Below, in pieces: positions 1 through 8,993 of a stretch of DNA of 64,000 bases. Both the position numbers and the translations under genes were made by a program. Where the stretch lies: contig NZ_JAKZGS010000004.1 of NCBI RefSeq assembly GCF_022549695.1, forward strand, positions 1 through 64,000. Direction: 5' to 3'. The stretch's first letter is position 1. Each line of letters opens with the position of its first letter. Under the pieces are notes generated by a model, which was given only the letters and a program-made list of their open reading frames with translations, was not told the origin of the DNA and did no database searches. The DNA comes from Belliella calami. Lineage in GTDB: Bacteria; Bacteroidota; Bacteroidia; Cytophagales; Cyclobacteriaceae.

Positions 1-500
1 TCCTCTAAGGATAGGTCACTGGTAGATGTCATTCTGGTACCAATCTGAACAAAGAATTGATTTTCAAATCACTTAAGTTTTTTCAAGAAACTCTGCGTCC
101 TCTGCGCCTTTGCGGTAAATAGTAACCGCGAAGGCGCAAAGAACGCCAAGTTGATAGTCAAAAACTTAAAGATTTTAGATTTTTATTCTAAGCCATAAGT
201 AAGTGTCAACTTGTTGATTCTTTAGAATTTGTTTCCATCTTGCAACTTCCTCTAAGGATAGGTCACTGGTAGATGTCATTCTGGTACCAATCTGAACAAA
301 GAATTGATTTTCAAATCACTTAAGTTTTTTCAAGAAACTCTGCGTCCTCTGCGCCTTTGCGGTAAATAGTAACCACGAAGGCGCTGAGAACGCCAAGTTG
401 ATAGTCAAAAACTTAAAGATTTTAGATTTTTATTCTAAGCCATAAGTAAGTGTCAACTTGTTGGGTTTTTAAGAATTTATTCCCCCCTTGCAACTTCCTC
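1..500. repeat. 247-bp direct tandem duplication with internal hairpin
   Basis: Bases from 1 reappear from 248 (start TCCTCTAAGGATAGG) and stay almost identical to about 480. A third trace, TGCAACTTCCTC, occurs at 489-500, as it does at 241-252. The first copy starts at the window edge, so more copies may lie upstream. Each copy holds a GC-rich inverted repeat: TGCGCCTTTGCGGT is followed after a short AT loop by ACCGCGAAGGCGCA in copy 1. In copy 2 the right arm reads ACCACGAAGGCGCT, so its hairpin is weakened. There is no coding frame of note. Bases 501-619 hold only AT-rich sequence ahead of the next gene. Confidence 0.9.
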
Positions 501-619
501 AAGTCTTTAATTATATCACAATCTTTTTTCATCTTGTCTTTCGAAACTAGTATCATATTTGAAATCCTCATAACATAACTTTGCCAAACAATAGTCATGG
601 ATATTCGCTTATAACATAG

Positions 620-1057
620 ATGGATATTAATATAGAAACAAAAGTTGAACAGGATTACCTCAAAGTCAAAGAAGGCTTTGATGAAACATTATTTACGAAA
701 CTTAGCCCTCCTTTTCCTCCAGTAAAATTACTTCGGTTCGATGGATCTTCGAAAGGAGATTTGGTGACTTTGGAGTTGAATTTTATATTTTTCAAACAAA
801 AGTGGACAAGTGAGATTACGGAAGATCGCACTGATGAAAAGGAGTTTTACTTTATTGATGAGGGTACAGCCTTACCATTTTTCTTAAAATCATGGCGCCA
901 CAAGCACCGAATTATTAAAAGTGGGGATTCAAGTATAATTCGTGATGAAATTTCCTACAGTGGTCCTTTTCGTTTGATGACAGTACTTCTATACCCTGCA
1001 TTATATTTGCAATTTTTGTACAGGAAGCCGATTTACAAAAAGCTTTTCAAAAAGTGA
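620..1057 (+). CDS. SRPBCC-like small protein
   Basis: A 145-aa protein without signal peptide. Its layout recalls the SRPBCC/START-like fold: an N-terminal acidic strand, a segment LSPPFPPVKLLRFDG near residues 28-42, alternating strands, then a tryptophan/histidine-rich stretch (KSWRHKHRI, about residues 91-99) and a C-terminal helix ending in basic residues. Bacteroidota have many short ligand-binding-like proteins of this kind, usually of unknown ligand. The fold call is from pattern only. It converges on the Fur gene with a single base between the two stop codons. The ATG at 620 is the only good start. Confidence 0.6.
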   Translation: MDINIETKVEQDYLKVKEGFDETLFTKLSPPFPPVKLLRFDGSSKGDLVTLELNFIFFKQKWTSEITEDRTDEKEFYFIDEGTALPFFLKSWRHKHRIIKSGDSSIIRDEISYSGPFRLMTVLLYPALYLQFLYRKPIYKKLFKK

Positions 1058-1058
1058 T

Positions 1059-1529
1059 TTATCCAAATTGTAGGTTTTCACAATTCTGAATCTGACAATC
1101 TCCATAAAGGACAAGTGAATGACTGCTGATAGCTGACTGAAATTCCCTGCCCATTGCTTCTTTGATCATATTGAGCCTTTCGTCAGAAAACTCCCTGATT
1201 TTTCGACACTGGTTGCAAACGTGATGATCGTGGTGCTTATATGTCAAAGCTTGTTCGTATAGCGCAACTTTATCTTTGAACTGATGCTTTACTGCCAAAC
1301 CACACTCTACAAGGAGATCCAAGGTGTTATAAATAGTAGCACGGCTAATTGAATAGCCTTTGTTTCTCATCAATAAAAACAACCCTTCTACATCGATGTG
1401 CTCATCTTGTGGAAGGATGTACAATTCATCAATAACCGAGAATCTTTCCGGGGTTTTTCGACTTCCCTGTCTAGAGAGGAAATTTTCAAAAATCTTTTTT
1501 GCTTTATCTATTACCGACTTTTCTGCCAT
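1059..1529 (-). CDS. Fur-family metal-responsive regulator
   Basis: A Fur superfamily repressor of 156 aa, counted from the ATG at 1529. The open frame extends upstream to 1583, but that extension is low-complexity and not family-like. The winged helix is at about residues 1-85 (YSISRATIYNTLDLL is the recognition region). A histidine cluster (H99, H100, H102, H103) and two cysteine pairs (C105/C108 and C145/C150) match the Fur dimerisation domain with a structural zinc site. Fur, PerR and Zur cannot be told apart by eye. It lies divergent from the aspartyl protease gene. katG is 38 kb away, so no local target is evident. Confidence 0.9.
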   Translation of the reverse strand: MAEKSVIDKAKKIFENFLSRQGSRKTPERFSVIDELYILPQDEHIDVEGLFLLMRNKGYSISRATIYNTLDLLVECGLAVKHQFKDKVALYEQALTYKHHDHHVCNQCRKIREFSDERLNMIKEAMGREFQSAISSHSLVLYGDCQIQNCENLQFG

Positions 1530-1737
1530 GTTCAATTTATAATAAGAATTAAAGATGCGGGTTTTTTTACATAATTTCAACATTTATTGAAATCTCAATG
1601 CCAGAATCCATTCATCGACTCACTCAAGTCTGATTTTTCTTTAAAAATTACCGACATTCATAATTTTTTTCTAAAACAAAATTTCATGTTTTTTCTTCTT
1701 ATATTAAGAAAGATAAAATATAAGCTCCCAGGAATTT

Positions 1738-2994
1738 ATGCCCAAAGTACTTGTAACCATACTAGCCCAAATATGCCTACTGATTAGTACTTCTTGCTTT
1801 GCTCAACTGCCTGGTTTTTTTTTGAAAAAAGAAGCAAGAAAAACCGAAATCAAGTTTATAAATTCCAATAACCTCATTATTGTACCCGTTTCTATCAATG
1901 GAAATCCTCCTTTAAATTTCATTTTGGACACAGGCGTCAGGACCAATATCCTATTTAGCAAAACAATGGGAAATGAAATGAACCTCAGTTATACAAGGAG
2001 TCTTGACTTGATAGGTGCAGATGGAAAAACAGTACTGACAGCCTCCATATCACCAAACAATTATCTTGATATGGGAAATTTAGAAGGTATTAGCCAGACT
2101 CTTCTTGTGTTGGATGAGGATTTTTTTGAGCTGGAAAGTGTGATAGGAATTCCAGTTTATGGAGTAATCGGATACGAATTTTTCAAATTTAATCCGATAA
2201 GAATAGATTATGACAACGGAAAAATAACTTTCTATAATACTAAGGCACTCAAATGGCGTCCTTTTGGGTTTAGAAAATTGCCAATGAAAATAGAAATGAA
2301 CAAACCATACATAAATGCAAAAATAAAACAAAGTAAAGGCAATATTTTACAAGGAAAACTCCTTATTGATACTGGAGCAAACCATGGATTATTACTCAAT
2401 CCAGAGACAACTGAAGAAATTCAGATTCCGGAAATCAATTTGGAAACCGAACTTGGAAGATCCTTGGGTGGAGACTTGTATGGTGTGGTGGGCAGGACAA
2501 AATTTGTTTCACTCAATAATCTCAAATTTAGTAATATAATCACTTCATTTCCACAGGAAACCGACTACAGCTACATTATCAAGGAATCAGGAAGACAAGG
2601 AAGCTTAGGTTCAGAGCTTCTCGGTCGATTAGAAATTATATTGGATTACCCAAGGGAAAGGTTTTTGTTCAGAAAATCCTCCACATTCACTAATACTTTC
2701 GAGTACGACATGAGCGGTATTACTGCCAAAGTACTGCCAACTGATCTGAGGAGGATTTATATTTCAAATGTCAAACCAAAATCTCCAGCTGCAATAAGTG
2801 GATTAAAGGAATTCGACGAAATTATCAAAATCAATAATATTCCAATTGATTTTTGGGAACTTTCTGATTTGATAAAGCTTTTCAAATCAGAAGTTGGAAG
2901 AGTAGTGAATGTAACTGTGATAAGATACGATTCTGAAATCCCAGAAAAGTCTGAGACACTTGATTTTCAATTTAGTCTAAGAAGGCAAATATGA
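1738..2994 (+). CDS. Secreted retropepsin-like aspartyl protease with PDZ domain
   Basis: A 418-aa protein with a signal peptide (residues 1-22, hydrophobic, ending CFAQ). Two pepsin/retropepsin-like half domains each carry an Asp-Thr-Gly triplet: FILDTGVRTN near residue 64 and LLIDTGANHG near residue 211. A PDZ domain occupies about residues 325-418 (ISNVKPKSPAAISGL). This is the usual plan of Bacteroidota clan AA aspartyl proteases (PF13650-like), in which two DTG lobes form one active site. The protein probably acts in the periplasm or at the cell surface. Its substrate is unknown. The ATG at 1738 starts exactly at the signal peptide. The histidine kinase gene follows after 126 bases. Confidence 0.88.
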   Translation: MPKVLVTILAQICLLISTSCFAQLPGFFLKKEARKTEIKFINSNNLIIVPVSINGNPPLNFILDTGVRTNILFSKTMGNEMNLSYTRSLDLIGADGKTVLTASISPNNYLDMGNLEGISQTLLVLDEDFFELESVIGIPVYGVIGYEFFKFNPIRIDYDNGKITFYNTKALKWRPFGFRKLPMKIEMNKPYINAKIKQSKGNILQGKLLIDTGANHGLLLNPETTEEIQIPEINLETELGRSLGGDLYGVVGRTKFVSLNNLKFSNIITSFPQETDYSYIIKESGRQGSLGSELLGRLEIILDYPRERFLFRKSSTFTNTFEYDMSGITAKVLPTDLRRIYISNVKPKSPAAISGLKEFDEIIKINNIPIDFWELSDLIKLFKSEVGRVVNVTVIRYDSEIPEKSETLDFQFSLRRQI

Positions 2995-3029
2995 GTCCCA
3001 AAATTTGATAAGATCTTTAGAAAAGATAA

Positions 3030-3064
3030 TTTATAAAGATTATCCAATCAATTATGTACATTTG
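3030..3064 (+). promoter_or_regulatory. Candidate Bacteroidota promoter for the PAS kinase
   Basis: TACATTTG at 3057-3064 matches the Bacteroidota -7 consensus TAnnTTTG exactly. TTTA at 3030-3033 is a partial match to the -33 TTTG with a 23-base spacer, slightly longer than usual. It lies 56 bases before the ATG of the kinase. Confidence 0.4.
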
Positions 3065-3120
3065 TCAAGGTTTTTTTTAAGTAAACAAATGCTTAAATCA
3101 AGGGATTCTAAGATTTTAAC

Positions 3121-6100
3121 ATGAATAACATGTCTGAACTATCAAAACACAACTTTCAGAACATTCTCTTTACACTTAAAAAGTATAAAAACCAGACATT
3201 TGAACTACTATACATTTCTTCAGAAGTTAGAGAACTGATTCGTGTAGATTCCAAGTTCTATAAAGAGAGTTTTTTTGAAGCTCTTTTTCCCACTATAAAA
3301 AAACCAGTTTTTGAATTTTTTTTCAAGTCTTTGGGCAATGGAGACAAGTTTATTTGTCCCATCGTATTCAAAGACAATTGTTTTCAATGGGTTCAGATAG
3401 AAGGTTATGTGATCAGTCAGGAAGATGGATCATATTTGATCAATGCTTTGGTATCACCAATCCAAATCCCCAACAACATCAAATACTCTTGGCTTTTGGT
3501 AGAAGGACATCGATATGCTATCCAAAGTAACGACCTTGGCACGGTTGGCTTTGAGAGCTGGGAGCAGATGGTCAAATTTAGATTTTCATTTCTAGGCGAA
3601 AAAGAGGTTTCTAAATTCAAAAAAAATAAACATCCTTCATTTTTGACGATTTTCCCAGGAAGACTATTTCTTACAAAAAAACTCCTCTGCGAAAACATAG
3701 AGTTGATCCAATTGGAATACCATACTTCTAAGTCAGCATTGGAAGCGGGATTGTTGCAAGAAAATCCTTCAGAAGCATCCAATGACAATTTGATCTATTA
3801 TGAATACAATACAGAAACAGACGAAATGAGATTTTCTGGAGCTGTAAAAAAAGTATTGGGCTATGATAATGATTTTTTTGAAGGGATTTCCAAAAGTAAA
3901 TGGAGAGAGCACATTCACCCAGATGACAAATTGGTTTATAATCGTGGTTTTAAACATACGAATACCATTGTCTATAAGTATCTTCATGCAAATGGCCAGT
4001 ACATTTTCCTACAGGATGAAAAAAGGACGATCAGCAATGAAGACAGTACAGGTGAAATTGTTTTGGGCATTATTGCAGACATCTCTGAATTTAAGGAAAT
4101 AGAGAAAGAGCTTTTGGATAACAAAAACATCCTAGATGAACTTACAGGAGTAGTACCAGGCATTGTCTACATGCTCAAGGCCTTTCCTGATGGTACGCAC
4201 CAGTATATTTTTATCAGCGAAGGATGTATGGATTTGGTAGAATTGCATCCCTATGAAATGCTTCAGAACGAGGACTCTTTTCAAAGATTAATCTTAGAGG
4301 AAGATCTAGATTCATTTTTATCGGCAAGCAGAAAATCATTTGACAAAAATCAAAAGTTCGAGTCTGAATTTAGAATCAAAACCAAATCAGGTAAAACCAA
4401 GTGGATTTTTGGTGCATCTAACCGACTTAAAAAATTCCAAGATGAGTCAATCTGGGCGGGGCTGTACGTCGATATCACACATAGAAAGTTGAAGGAAGAA
4501 GAACATACGATCAACCTGATAAAGTACAAAACACTTTTTGACGAAAACCCAGTCTCAATTTTTAACTACTCAAAAGATGGGGAAATCTTGGCAGCCAACA
4601 AAAGCTATCTAGAACACGTGGGTCTAGAATCCGAAAATGAAATCATAGGCAAAAACCTGTTTGAAATAGCAAAAGGCCAACCTATAATCCAAGTATTTAA
4701 GGATTCTTTGGTAAATGGTCTTGGTAAATACGAAGGGCCATACGTTACATTTTTCACAAATAGACTTTATCATTTACGGGTCAATGCAAAAGCCATCGAT
4801 AATGGTGATAATTATCAGGCCATCTTAGAGGATATCAGCGAACAAGAATACGTTCATAATGTACTTTCCGAATTGACAGAAAGGACTTCGAAGTATAGTG
4901 GACAAAAATTCTTTGATGAACTTACACTCCTGCTTTCGGAGAAACTGAATATGGATTATTGCTTCATTGCAGAAATCAACAGTAAAGACAAAACAGCAAA
5001 AACAATTTCTATTCATCACAATGGGGTAAAAATAGAAGATATCACTTATGAGATTGCAAACTCACCATGCGAACAAGCAATGGCGACAAATTCCCCATTG
5101 ATCATCCTCCAAGATGCTCAGAAACATTTCCCCTATGATGAAGATCTCAAAAAATTAAACATCTCTTCCTATATGGGAGTCAGCTTGACAGATATCAACA
5201 ACAATAAATTGGGGATGCTAGTCTTGATGGGATCAATGCAAATGTATGTAAGCAGCGCTTATGAAAATGTGCTAAGTGTTCTTTCTGACAGAATCGGAGC
5301 AGAGATAAGTAGAATTTCATATGAAAAAAGATTGCTTGCATCAGAACAGCTTTTTAGAAACATCGCTGAAAACTTCCCTAAAGGAGTAATTGAAGTACTT
5401 GATACCAATTTCAAATATGTCTATACTGATGGAAAAGAGTATAGGCAAAGGGGGATTGATCCTAGTTACTTAATAGGTTCTTCACTTTTTGAAAAATATG
5501 ATTACGAAATTTCCAAACAGGTGGTTGAGCAACTTACCAAAGTATTGATGGGCGAATCTGTGGCATTTGAACTTGTCATAGGAAATCAGCATTATCTCAG
5601 CAATGGTGTACCACTGATAAATAACCGTGGAGAAATCGATCGAATTCTACTCGTAACGCAGAATATCACAGAATCTAAAAATGCTGAAGAAGAAAGAACT
5701 TTGCTCATTAAAGATCTCAAATCCCAAAATGAGGAACTCCAGCGATTCGCATATATTATTTCCCACAATTTGAGGGCACCGATTGTCAATATCACTTCTC
5801 TGCTCGAGCTATACAACAATCAGGATGCTTCTGACCCCGATAACAAGGAAATTATAGACAACCTAAGAGTAGCTACTAATATATTGAATAACACCCTTCA
5901 AGACCTTATAGATGTAGTAGCGATCAAAAAGAATAAGCTTCCAAAAATCGAACTCGTAAATTTTGATCATATAATCGGTAATTTGGAGAAAAGCTTATCA
6001 AAACAAATAGAAGAAGCCGATGCTGTCATACACAAAGATTTTAGTGGAGCTGTCAAGATCAACTATATCTATTCCCATTTGGAAAATTTTCTTATCAATC

Positions 6101-6423
6101 TGACTACCAATGCTATAAAATATCGTCATCCAGACAGAAAACTCCAGATAAATATCAAAACATTCACCCAAGGAGCATATACAGTAATTGAATTCAAGGA
6201 TAATGGAATTGGAATAGACCTGGACAGATATCGCGATAGGCTTTTTGGGCTATATCAGAGATTTCACTCACATGTCGAGGGAAAAGGTCTCGGACTATAT
6301 TTGGTTAGGGAGCAGATCCGCGCACATGATGGCAACCTGCATGTAGAAAGTGAAGTTGGAAAGGGAACCACGTTTTATATCCACCTTAAAAATCTCATTG
6401 TCAACACGGAGGAAATTTTTTAA
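3121..6423 (+). CDS. Multi-PAS/GAF sensor histidine kinase
   Basis: An 1100-aa soluble histidine kinase with no membrane segment. By eye the order is: an N-terminal PAS-like region (1-215), PAS with PAC signature (about 222-335), PAS (335-460), PAS (460-590), GAF (about 590-740), a fourth PAS (740-865), then HisKA and HATPase_c. The phospho-acceptor is His882 in ISHNLRAP. The ATP lid follows with NLTTNAIKYRH (N box), DNGIGIDL (G1) and GKGLGLYLV (G2). The PNL/PNF-type kinase core and stacked PAS domains are typical of Bacteroidota cytoplasmic sensors. No receiver domain or response regulator is adjacent, so the partner is unknown. ATG codons at 3121 and 3130 are both possible. Confidence 0.93.
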   Translation: MNNMSELSKHNFQNILFTLKKYKNQTFELLYISSEVRELIRVDSKFYKESFFEALFPTIKKPVFEFFFKSLGNGDKFICPIVFKDNCFQWVQIEGYVISQEDGSYLINALVSPIQIPNNIKYSWLLVEGHRYAIQSNDLGTVGFESWEQMVKFRFSFLGEKEVSKFKKNKHPSFLTIFPGRLFLTKKLLCENIELIQLEYHTSKSALEAGLLQENPSEASNDNLIYYEYNTETDEMRFSGAVKKVLGYDNDFFEGISKSKWREHIHPDDKLVYNRGFKHTNTIVYKYLHANGQYIFLQDEKRTISNEDSTGEIVLGIIADISEFKEIEKELLDNKNILDELTGVVPGIVYMLKAFPDGTHQYIFISEGCMDLVELHPYEMLQNEDSFQRLILEEDLDSFLSASRKSFDKNQKFESEFRIKTKSGKTKWIFGASNRLKKFQDESIWAGLYVDITHRKLKEEEHTINLIKYKTLFDENPVSIFNYSKDGEILAANKSYLEHVGLESENEIIGKNLFEIAKGQPIIQVFKDSLVNGLGKYEGPYVTFFTNRLYHLRVNAKAIDNGDNYQAILEDISEQEYVHNVLSELTERTSKYSGQKFFDELTLLLSEKLNMDYCFIAEINSKDKTAKTISIHHNGVKIEDITYEIANSPCEQAMATNSPLIILQDAQKHFPYDEDLKKLNISSYMGVSLTDINNNKLGMLVLMGSMQMYVSSAYENVLSVLSDRIGAEISRISYEKRLLASEQLFRNIAENFPKGVIEVLDTNFKYVYTDGKEYRQRGIDPSYLIGSSLFEKYDYEISKQVVEQLTKVLMGESVAFELVIGNQHYLSNGVPLINNRGEIDRILLVTQNITESKNAEEERTLLIKDLKSQNEELQRFAYIISHNLRAPIVNITSLLELYNNQDASDPDNKEIIDNLRVATNILNNTLQDLIDVVAIKKNKLPKIELVNFDHIIGNLEKSLSKQIEEADAVIHKDFSGAVKINYIYSHLENFLINLTTNAIKYRHPDRKLQINIKTFTQGAYTVIEFKDNGIGIDLDRYRDRLFGLYQRFHSHVEGKGLGLYLVREQIRAHDGNLHVESEVGKGTTFYIHLKNLIVNTEEIF

Positions 6424-6524
6424 TTTCCCAACTTCAGAGAAAATGCAGAAATTTCCTGCAAATAATAAACCTCTACACTAAATTTACGTCAAATACCTGC
6501 AATGTTTTTAAAAACATCTAAACT

Positions 6525-7115
6525 ATGAAAAAAGCACTTATCCCTATTATTATCATTGCCCTTGTTGGGCTATTTGTATACACCAAAGCTGTGGGTGTCT
6601 ACAACACTTTTGTACAAACTGAAGAAACCATCAATGGAGAATGGGCTGAGGTCGAAACTCAATACCAAAGAAGAGCGGATCTTATCCCTAATTTGGTAAG
6701 CACAGTAAAAGGTTATGCCGATTTTGAACAGCAAACCCTCACTGGAGTGATAGAGGCTAGAGCCAAAGCGACATCAATCACACTTCAGGCCGATGACTTG
6801 ACACCGGAAAACATTGCCAAATTCCAAGAAGCTCAAGATCAACTTAGTGGATCATTAAGCCGCCTTTTGGTTGCTGTGGAGCGATATCCTGACTTGAAGG
6901 CCAATCAAAACTTCCTTGAACTTCAAGCACAATTGGAAGGTACTGAAAATAGGATCGCAGTAGCGAGAAGAAACTTCAACCAGTCGGTACAATCTTACAA
7001 TTCCAACTTGAGAACATTTCCAAACAACATATTTGCAGGTTGGTATGGATTTGAGCGCAAAGGATACTTTGAGGCAGCAGCAGGATCTGAAAATGCCCCT
7101 ACTGTACAATTTTAA
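6525..7115 (+). CDS. lemA: LemA family membrane protein
   Basis: A 196-aa LemA protein with one N-terminal transmembrane helix (about residues 4-20) and a long helical domain facing the periplasm. Family landmarks are visible: YNTFVQTEE, WAEVETQYQRRADLIPNLV (residues 40-58) and a C-terminal RRNFNQSVQSYN helix. LemA genes are often followed by TPM-domain genes, and two follow here, after a 211-base gap that contains a long inverted repeat. The biochemical role of LemA is not settled. An envelope or stress function with TPM proteins is the usual guess. Confidence 0.95.
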   Translation: MKKALIPIIIIALVGLFVYTKAVGVYNTFVQTEETINGEWAEVETQYQRRADLIPNLVSTVKGYADFEQQTLTGVIEARAKATSITLQADDLTPENIAKFQEAQDQLSGSLSRLLVAVERYPDLKANQNFLELQAQLEGTENRIAVARRNFNQSVQSYNSNLRTFPNNIFAGWYGFERKGYFEAAAGSENAPTVQF

Positions 7116-7152
7116 CTAAACTACTGACGTCTAAAGACCGATAGGTTTGGTT

Positions 7153-7300
7153 TCGCCTAAGGGCAGCTAAAGTGCATCTAAGACTTTGTGTGCTTTGTGA
7201 AAAACTTTGTGACCTTAGTGGTTATAATTTTTACCACAATGATCACAAAGTAAAAACACCAAGTTCACAAAGATAAAAACACTAAAGGCGAAGGATTTTC
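7153..7300. repeat. Long imperfect inverted repeat between lemA and TPM gene
   Basis: The left side holds CTTTGTGACCTTAGTGGT and, after an AT loop, the right side holds ACCACAATGATCACAAAG. These pair at 15 of 18 positions. Further out, TTCGCCT near 7153 pairs with AGGCGAA near 7288, and repeated CTTTGTG/CACAAAG words fill the arms. The word structure (ctttgtg...gtggt) resembles the intergenic hairpin repeats seen in many Bacteroidota genomes and parallels the ctgcgcctttgcggt hairpin at 1-500. Confidence 0.7.
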
Positions 7301-7326
7301 CCCAGAGTGTGATATAAAAAAAAACC

Positions 7327-7761
7327 ATGGCAGAACAACTATTCAGCAAAGAGGAAAAAAGTATCATTGAAGCTGCGATTCAGGCAGCAGAAAGGGAAAC
7401 CTCCGGCGAAATTCAAGTACACATTGAGAGTCATTGCAAAATTGATGTGCTTGACCGAGCTGCTGAAGTGTTTGAAATGCTAAAAATGCATAAAACCCAA
7501 AATCGCAATGCAGTGCTATTCTACCTTGCAGTAGCAGATCATAAATTTGCGATTTTGGGTGATGCAGGTATCAATCGGGTGGTTCCCAAAGATTTTTGGG
7601 AAAATATCAAAGAAGAAATGACTCTAAATTTCCGTCAGGGAAAATATACCGAAGGATTAAGAAAAGGTATAGAAATGTCTGGACAACAGCTCCAATCGCA
7701 TTTTCCTTATGATCAAAAAGGAGATGAAAATGAATTGCCTGATGAAATCTCATTTGGCTAA
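7327..7761 (+). CDS. TPM-domain protein (short, cytosolic form)
   Basis: A 144-aa protein made essentially of one TPM domain (TLP18.3/Psb32/MOLO-1, PF04536): an N-terminal helix FSKEEKSIIEAAIQAAERETSGEI, then strands, and FYLAVADHKFAILGDAGINRVVPKDFW (about residues 62-90). No signal peptide is visible, unlike its downstream neighbour. It begins 21 bases before the next TPM gene and the two are probably co-transcribed. LemA plus a short and a long TPM protein is a recurrent Bacteroidota arrangement. Confidence 0.9.
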   Translation: MAEQLFSKEEKSIIEAAIQAAERETSGEIQVHIESHCKIDVLDRAAEVFEMLKMHKTQNRNAVLFYLAVADHKFAILGDAGINRVVPKDFWENIKEEMTLNFRQGKYTEGLRKGIEMSGQQLQSHFPYDQKGDENELPDEISFG

Positions 7762-7782
7762 AATTGAATTCACAAAAACATT

Positions 7783-8580
7783 ATGAATAATAAACCACTA
7801 TTGCTTTTCTTTTTTGTGTATTTGATAAGCTCATTCGCTTGGGCTCAAGGGGATTTTCCGGCAGTACCAAACCCTCCAAAGCTGGTCAATGATTTTTCTA
7901 AAACCCTTTCATCTTCCGAAATACAAAACCTTGAGAATAAGCTAGTCGCCTACAATGACAGCACTTCGTCTCAAGTGACAATAGTAATGGTCAATTCTAT
8001 TGGACCCTATGACATCAGTGAATATGCGTTTCAGCTAGGTGATAAGTGGGGAATAGGCAGAAAAGACAAAGACAATGGAATCCTGATCTTGGCTGCTATG
8101 AAAGACCGAAAAGTTTTTATTGCGACAGGATATGGTATGGAAGGAGCGATTCCCGATGCAATTGCCAAAAGAATCGTAGATCAGCTAATTGTACCAAACT
8201 TCAGGATGGAAGATTATTATACTGGCTTAGATAAAGCCACTGATATGATTTTCAAACTTGCATCTGGAGAATACGATGCTGAAAAGGTTACTTCGAGTGG
8301 CAATGGTGGAGGAGCTATTTTTATGTTTCTGCTCTTTATCTTCATCTTTGTCATTATTCCATTGATCAAGAATAGAAAAGACAACGATAACCACATGGGT
8401 GGCAAAGGTGGAGGTGTAGACCTCTTCACCACTATAATGCTTGCCAATATGCTCAAAGGAAGTGGAAGAGGAAAGTTCGGTGACTTCTCTTCAGGAAGAG
8501 GTGGATTTGGTGGCGGCGGTGGTTTCGGAGGATTCGGAGGAGGATCTTTTGGAGGCGGTGGTGCTGGTGGTAGTTGGTAA
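7783..8580 (+). CDS. TPM-domain exported protein with Gly-rich tail (YgcG-like)
   Basis: A 265-aa protein with a signal peptide (1-21, ending SFAWAQ), a TPM domain (about 30-165, including KDNGILILAAMKDRKVFIATGYGMEG), one transmembrane helix (about 183-200, IFMFLLFIFIFVIIPLI) and a glycine-rich tail with repeated GGFGG units ending at the C-terminal tryptophan. This is the YgcG/TPM plan, in which the TPM domain is periplasmic and the Gly-rich tail is low-complexity. The proline-rich reading frame antisense to the tail is an artefact of GGT/GGA codons. It probably works with the upstream LemA. Confidence 0.92.
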   Translation: MNNKPLLLFFFVYLISSFAWAQGDFPAVPNPPKLVNDFSKTLSSSEIQNLENKLVAYNDSTSSQVTIVMVNSIGPYDISEYAFQLGDKWGIGRKDKDNGILILAAMKDRKVFIATGYGMEGAIPDAIAKRIVDQLIVPNFRMEDYYTGLDKATDMIFKLASGEYDAEKVTSSGNGGGAIFMFLLFIFIFVIIPLIKNRKDNDNHMGGKGGGVDLFTTIMLANMLKGSGRGKFGDFSSGRGGFGGGGGFGGFGGGSFGGGGAGGSW

Positions 8581-8993
8581 GGCATAATTCCTTGCCTATA
8601 TCAGCCAAGATGATTCCAAGTAAAACCCTTGTCAAGTTTACATCCCAATATTTGAAAAACGTTGATTGCATTTTTTTTGTGAAAACCAAATAGCGCAAAT
8701 AGTCCGTTGACGGTCGATATTGTTCGGAAATGACAATCTTGTAGCCCTAGAAATGGCGTTTAACGACAATATTGACTATTATTTTTAGGCATAGAACTGG
8801 TATTCTAACCTGTACAGAGATACTACTATGCCGAAAAATTATTTTACACTTGCGCACGAAAATCCCGTAAAAAGGAAAATTGCCCCTGTTATAGATGTTT
8901 TGGAAAAGGAAACATGTATTCCTCCCTTCATTCCTGCTTTTCCAATATACGAAGGCTTTTCCAGGAACAGTTTTTCACACAAAGCTATACACC
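8581..8993. other. Intergenic region with a spaced inverted repeat
   Basis: 413 bases without a convincing gene. GTCGATATTGT at 8713-8723 pairs with ACAATATTGAC at 8766-8776 (10 of 11, the exception being a G:T pair) around a 42-base interval. An open frame reaching back to 8895 belongs to the upstream extension of the permease gene and has no family similarity. Confidence 0.55.

Noticed and set aside
1-500. Reading the tandem hairpin repeat as a CRISPR array
   Set aside because: Units are 247 bp and nearly identical, with no short repeat and unique spacer pattern.
1587-1787. 66-aa plus-strand open frame
   Set aside because: It overlaps the aspartyl protease start, has no domain pattern and is low-complexity.
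8217-8585. Proline-rich minus-strand open frame opposite the TPM gene's glycine-rich tail
   Set aside because: It is the antisense of GGT/GGA glycine codons. The sense frame has a signal peptide, TPM domain and TM helix, so the antisense is an artefact.
8895-8993. Upstream extension of the FtsX-like permease
   Set aside because: The permease family begins at MIKNYFKIAIRNL (8994). The extension has no similarity to the family and lies in a gap with repeat-like sequence.
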